A DNA stretch of 64,000 bases from Acidobacteriota bacterium (GTDB lineage: Bacteria; Acidobacteriota; Vicinamibacteria; Vicinamibacterales; UBA2999), in assembly GCA_016184455.1 (NCBI GenBank), contig JACPCS010000136.1:29065-93064 (forward strand), read 5' to 3'. The position numbers and the translations under genes are program-made. Numbering within the stretch: the first letter of the stretch is position 1; the number at the start of each line of letters is the position of its first letter. Of the stretch, positions 63,315-64,000 are shown piece after piece. A model generated the notes under the pieces. It searched no databases and was not told the origin of the DNA. It was given only the letters and a program-made list of their open reading frames with translations.

Positions 63315-64000
63315 ATGGGTAAGCGCATCTTTCTGTTCCTGCTCACCAACCTGGCGATCGTCGTCATGCTGTCGATCGTCCTCAGCGTGCTGGGCGTCGG
63401 CCGCTACATCGGCCCGTACGGGCTCGACTACCGGGCGCTGGCGATCTTCTGCTTCGTGTGGGGCATGGGCGGGGCGTTCATCTCGCTGCAGATGTCGCGC
63501 TTCATCGCGAAGCAGGCCACCGGCGCGCGCCTCGTCGACGGCCGCACGGGGCGTGAGGAGATCGACTGGGTCTACAACACGGTGGCGCGGCTGACGCAGC
63601 AGGCGAATCTGCCGATGCCGGAGGTGGCCGTCTACGACTCGCCCGAAGTGAACGCGTTTGCAACCGGGCCGAGCCGGAGCCGCAGCCTCGTCGCCGTCTC
63701 CACGGGCCTGCTCCGCTCGATGCGGCGCGAGGAGGTCGAAGGCGTCATCGGCCACGAGATCGCGCACATCGGCAACGGCGACATGGTGACGATGACGCTG
63801 CTGCAGGGCGTGATCAACGCGTTCGTGATGTTCTTCGCGCGCATCATCGCCTATGCGGTCGCCTCGCGCGGGGACTCACGCGACCGCGGCGCTGGCGTCA
63901 ACTTCCTGGTCGTCATTGTGTTGGAGATCGCGCTGGGCATCCTCGGGTCGCTGGTCACGGCGTGGTTCTCGCGCCAGCGCGAGTTCCGGGCCGATCGCGG
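63315..64000 (+). CDS. htpX: M48 family membrane protease HtpX, C-terminus cut by window end
   Basis: ATG 63315, five bases after the previous stop; 228 residues visible. Two N-terminal membrane helices (FLFLLTNLAIVVMLSIVLSV; AIFCFVWGMGGAFISLQM), zinc motif GVIGHEIAHIGNGDMVTMTL, further helices, and QREFRADRG with the third zinc ligand Glu. HtpX degrades misfolded inner-membrane proteins under stress. The protein should end roughly 60 residues beyond the window. Confidence 0.92.
   Translation, partial: MGKRIFLFLLTNLAIVVMLSIVLSVLGVGRYIGPYGLDYRALAIFCFVWGMGGAFISLQMSRFIAKQATGARLVDGRTGREEIDWVYNTVARLTQQANLPMPEVAVYDSPEVNAFATGPSRSRSLVAVSTGLLRSMRREEVEGVIGHEIAHIGNGDMVTMTLLQGVINAFVMFFARIIAYAVASRGDSRDRGAGVNFLVVIVLEIALGILGSLVTAWFSRQREFRADR

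Overview
The window is a GC-rich bacterial chromosome segment with no phage, plasmid or rRNA/tRNA genes. The gene content is a TolB-propeller Ser/Thr kinase remnant, DUF5916 and DUF6351 secreted proteins, an M2 peptidase, an orphan DGQHR protein, a subtilisin with NIVW repeats, and arg genes with a deoxyhypusine-synthase homologue. Together with the many short palindromic intergenic repeats, this most resembles an uncultured Acidobacteriota of the Vicinamibacteria type. That assignment is inference from gene content, not from a marker gene.

Layout. 1-2.7 kb: minus-strand operon of a SIMPL protein, an AlkA-like glycosylase and an M16 peptidase. 3.3-8.2 kb: metal island with UbiE/MenG, cupredoxin, ZIP transporter and multicopper oxidase, divergent from a DtxR-family regulator fused in frame to a signal peptide and outer-membrane barrel. 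8.1-10 kb: HAD phosphatase, QueD and a truncated QueC. 10-12.2 kb: a proline-rich membrane protein and a scrambled kinase/nucleotidyltransferase graveyard. 12.2-18 kb: DUF6351 hydrolase, PRC-barrel protein plus a 45-aa membrane protein missing from the ORF track, and nagA / PIN-like / deoxyhypusine-synthase-like genes. 18-23.8 kb: sigma-54 activator, S8 protease, HD-GYP/GAF/GGDEF protein. 23.8-27.8 kb: argG, flavin reductase, BON lipoprotein, fabI and a zinc-finger-like protein. 27.9-36.5 kb: arginine biosynthesis, with argH-argG'-argR leftward and argC-B-D-A-J-F rightward from a promoter carrying an ARG-box-like site. 36.5-46.9 kb: acyl-CoA synthetase, pxpA, DGQHR protein, DUF5916 barrel, acyltransferase, OsmC, FTR1, SMP-30 and a secreted methyltransferase. 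47-56.6 kb: two aspartokinases, M2 peptidase, MgtC, RodZ-like HTH, HemQ, CobB, XthA and a Cys-cluster protein. 56.6-64 kb: a frame-split L,D-transpeptidase/M23 gene, a desaturase, a two-component system, two tandem secreted lectin-like proteins, a LOR/SDH-type ornithine cyclodeaminase and HtpX (cut by the window end).

The recurring theme is small repeats remodelling gene ends. Two kinds are visible. The first is palindromic or cloverleaf-like elements of 30-110 bp, which in five cases supply the TAG stop codon of the flanking gene. The second is at least fourteen intergenic spacers made of a 7-11 nt word repeated in direct and inverted orientation, with a different word at most loci. Elements appear to have cut off QueC's cysteine motif and replaced the tails of ArgG, AlkA, an acyltransferase and a histidine kinase. 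An ArgG-like protein in the argR operon has lost its ATP-binding loop, while a complete E. coli-type argG lies 5 kb away. These points, plus the DtxR-barrel fusion and the NIVW-repeat protease, are the best candidates for undescribed biology here.
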